DNA from: Opitutus sp. GAS368
GTDB taxonomy: Bacteria > Verrucomicrobiota > Verrucomicrobiia > Opitutales > Opitutaceae
Assembly (NCBI GenBank): GCA_945861235.1
Contig: CAMATV010000155.1
Location: forward strand, 1-7,561
Direction: 5' to 3'
Length of the DNA stretch: 7,561 nt
The notes under the pieces were generated by a model, which saw only the letters and a list, made by a program, of their open reading frames with translations, searched no databases and was not told where the DNA came from. The position numbers were made by a program, and so were the translations under genes. Positions 5,886 through 7,561 of this stretch are shown in pieces. Every line of letters begins with the position of its first letter. The stretch's first letter is position 1.

Positions 5886-7561
5886 ATGGCGAATCATCCC
5901 ACTACCGTCGGCGCGCAGGAGCATACGTACGACGCCATTGTGATTGGCTCCGGTATCAGCGGCGGTTGGGCGGCGAAGGAATTGTGCGAGGCGGGACTGC
6001 GCACGCTCGTCCTCGAGCGCGGGCGCGACGTCAAGCACCTCGAAGATTATCCGACCGCGTTGAAGAACCCGTGGGATTTTCCGCATCGCGGGAAACTGCC
6101 GCAGACGGTCGTCAGCGAAAATCCCATCGCCAAAAAATGCTACGCCTTCGACGCGGCGACGGAGCATTTTTTCGTAAAGGATAAAGAGCATCCTTACGTG
6201 CAGGAAAAACCGTATGACTGGATTCGCGGCTACCAAGTCGGCGGCAAGTCGCTCATCTGGGCGCGGCAGACGCAGCGTTGGAGTAAATTCGATTTCGAAG
6301 GTGCGGTGCGCGATGGCATCGCCGATTGGCCCATCGGTTACGACGATCTCGCCCCGTGGTATTCGCACGTGGAGAAATTCGCTGGCATCAGTGGTAACTA
6401 CGACGGTCTCGAGACGCTGCCCGACGGCGAGTTTTTACCCGCGTGGGAAATGAACGACGTGGAGAAACATGCGCAGGAGAAAATCATGACGGCGTTCGCG
6501 GGACGGCACGTGATCCAGGGCCGTTGCGCGCATCTCACCGTGCCAAAGCCGGAGCACTACGCGGCCGGCCGTGGTCAGTGTCAGGCGCGCAACCTCTGCT
6601 ATCGGGGGTGTCCGTTTGGTGCGTATTTTAGTTCAAACTCGTCGACGCTTCCGGCAGCGGCGCGCACGGGGAAACTCACGTTGCGACCGCACTCGGTGGT
6701 CGAGTCGATTCTCTACGACGAGGCGACGGGCAAGGCACGCGGCGTGCGCGTCGTGGATGCGCAGACGAAGCAGGCGACAGAATTTTTTGCGCGCGTGATC
6801 TTTGTCAATGCGGCGTCCCTCAATACGAATCTCATTTTGCTGAACTCGAAATCGAAACGGTTTCCGACGGGACTCGGCAATGACAGTGGGCTGCTCGGGC
6901 ACTATGTCGCGTTTCACAATTACCGCGGGAGCATCAGCGCATCAATGGATGGGTTTGCCGACTCGTATTATTCGGGCCGACGACCGACGCAGCTCATGAT
7001 GCCGAATTTTCGCAACGTGCGGAAACAGGAGGCCGCGTTGGATTTTCAACGCGGCTACATGGTGTTCTTCGGCGCGTCACGCAGCGGTTGGCAGCAGGGC
7101 AACGGCGCAAAGGGCGTCGGCGCGGAGTTCAAAGCGCGCATCACGCGGCCGGGTCCTTGGGGGATTTCGATGATGATGCAGGGCGAGACGGTGCCGCGGA
7201 AAGAAAATCACGTGCGCCTGTCGGCCGAGGCGAAAGACGAGTGGGGCGTGCCGCAGTTGGTCACGGCGATCGGCTACCACGACAACGACGAAAAAGTGCT
7301 CAAAGATTTTCACGCGCGCGGGGAAGAAATGCTCGTGGCGGCGGGGGCGAAGACTATCCGGAAGAACGATTCCAAACAAAACCCCGGGCTCGACATTCAC
7401 GAGATGGGCGGAGTGCGGATGGGCAAAGATCCGCAGGCCTCGTTGCTCAACCGCTGGAATCAATTGCACGCCTGCGCGAACGTGTTCGTGACCGACGGTG
7501 CGAGTATGGCCTCGACGGGGACGCAAAATCCCTCGCTCACCTTTATGGCGCTGGCGGCGCG
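5886..7561 (+). CDS. GMC-family FAD oxidoreductase, probable sugar/glycoside dehydrogenase catalytic subunit (3' end cut by window)
   Basis: The frame is open for 558 codons to the window edge. Family length and the closing motif suggest only a few residues are missing. It shows a GxGxxG dinucleotide site (G21, G23, G26) with E44 as probable ribose contact. GGKSLIW lies at 119-125, a QRW then DFE stretch soon after, and DWPIGYDDLAPWYSHVEKFAGISG in the substrate-side domain. The C-terminal signature is HEMGGVRMG (H505) and TDGASMASTGTQNPSLT (N548), consistent with the His/Asn catalytic pair of this superfamily. Cysteines C232, C238 and C242 form C-x5-C-x3-C followed by PFGA. This is the same spacing as the [3Fe-4S] ligands of Burkholderia FAD-glucose dehydrogenase. 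No signal peptide is present, as in that enzyme, whose small partner subunit carries the Tat signal. The likely role is electron-transferring oxidation of a sugar or glycoside in the periplasm. Substrate and position oxidised are not determined. No Shine-Dalgarno sequence precedes the ATG. A weak TTGAAC at 5850-5855 is too poorly matched downstream to call a promoter. Confidence 0.92.
   Translation, partial: MANHPTTVGAQEHTYDAIVIGSGISGGWAAKELCEAGLRTLVLERGRDVKHLEDYPTALKNPWDFPHRGKLPQTVVSENPIAKKCYAFDAATEHFFVKDKEHPYVQEKPYDWIRGYQVGGKSLIWARQTQRWSKFDFEGAVRDGIADWPIGYDDLAPWYSHVEKFAGISGNYDGLETLPDGEFLPAWEMNDVEKHAQEKIMTAFAGRHVIQGRCAHLTVPKPEHYAAGRGQCQARNLCYRGCPFGAYFSSNSSTLPAAARTGKLTLRPHSVVESILYDEATGKARGVRVVDAQTKQATEFFARVIFVNAASLNTNLILLNSKSKRFPTGLGNDSGLLGHYVAFHNYRGSISASMDGFADSYYSGRRPTQLMMPNFRNVRKQEAALDFQRGYMVFFGASRSGWQQGNGAKGVGAEFKARITRPGPWGISMMMQGETVPRKENHVRLSAEAKDEWGVPQLVTAIGYHDNDEKVLKDFHARGEEMLVAAGAKTIRKNDSKQNPGLDIHEMGGVRMGKDPQASLLNRWNQLHACANVFVTDGASMASTGTQNPSLTFMALAA

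Noticed and set aside
3135..6368. A 1077-codon open frame on the minus strand across the receptor gene, its terminator and the start of the GMC gene.
   Set aside because: Its codons lie exactly opposite those of both real genes, which happen to share a frame. Stops there would need TTA, CTA or TCA sense codons, which GC-rich genes avoid. It ends exactly at a sense TCA (3135). The translation is low in protein character and crosses a terminator.

Overview
The window is GC-rich and looks like a chromosomal segment of a Verrucomicrobiota bacterium, most probably in or near Opitutaceae. The main evidence is the large TonB-dependent receptor: its N-terminal linker (LSVFEV then GY), its plug, and its C-terminus (YTFLDPRK, ending in Phe) are of the type those bacteria carry in large numbers. 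Exported ThuA-domain proteins and the Bacteroidota/Verrucomicrobiota-type GMC oxidoreductase seen here fit the same group. None of the four genes has a clear Shine-Dalgarno sequence in front of its chosen ATG. The taxonomic placement is inference from protein style, not from a database search.

Layout from left to right. Positions 1-288 are non-coding and hold three spaced copies of a 22-nt repeat and a hairpin. Positions 289-783 (minus strand) encode a small exported alanine/lysine/glutamate-rich coiled-coil protein of unknown function. Positions 784-1391 are a long GC-rich intergenic stretch crowded with perfect inverted repeats. Positions 1392-2204 (plus) encode an exported ThuA-like protein. 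Positions 2205-2762 hold two different repeat structures: a REP-like inverted pair, and a larger imperfect inverted repeat built on CGCGGAG with a candidate promoter at its edge. Positions 2763-5750 (plus) encode a 995-residue TonB-dependent receptor, followed at 5777-5806 by a strong intrinsic terminator. Positions 5886-7561 (plus) encode a GMC-family FAD oxidoreductase that runs off the window only a few residues before its expected end.

A coherent but unproven reading is that the three plus-strand genes serve uptake and oxidative breakdown of a sugar or glycoside. The receptor would bring it across the outer membrane. The GMC enzyme would oxidise it, possibly to a 3-keto sugar, because it carries a C-x5-C-x3-C motif with the same spacing as the [3Fe-4S] site of bacterial FAD-glucose dehydrogenase. 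The ThuA-like protein belongs to a family linked to keto-disaccharide metabolism. The small Tat-exported partner subunit expected for such a dehydrogenase is not in the window and would most likely lie just downstream. The terminator and the repeat-filled gaps argue against the three genes forming one tight operon.

The intergenic DNA is at least as notable as the genes. Four different repeat or hairpin systems occupy nearly all the non-coding space. No CRISPR array, tRNA, rRNA, transposase or phage gene was seen.
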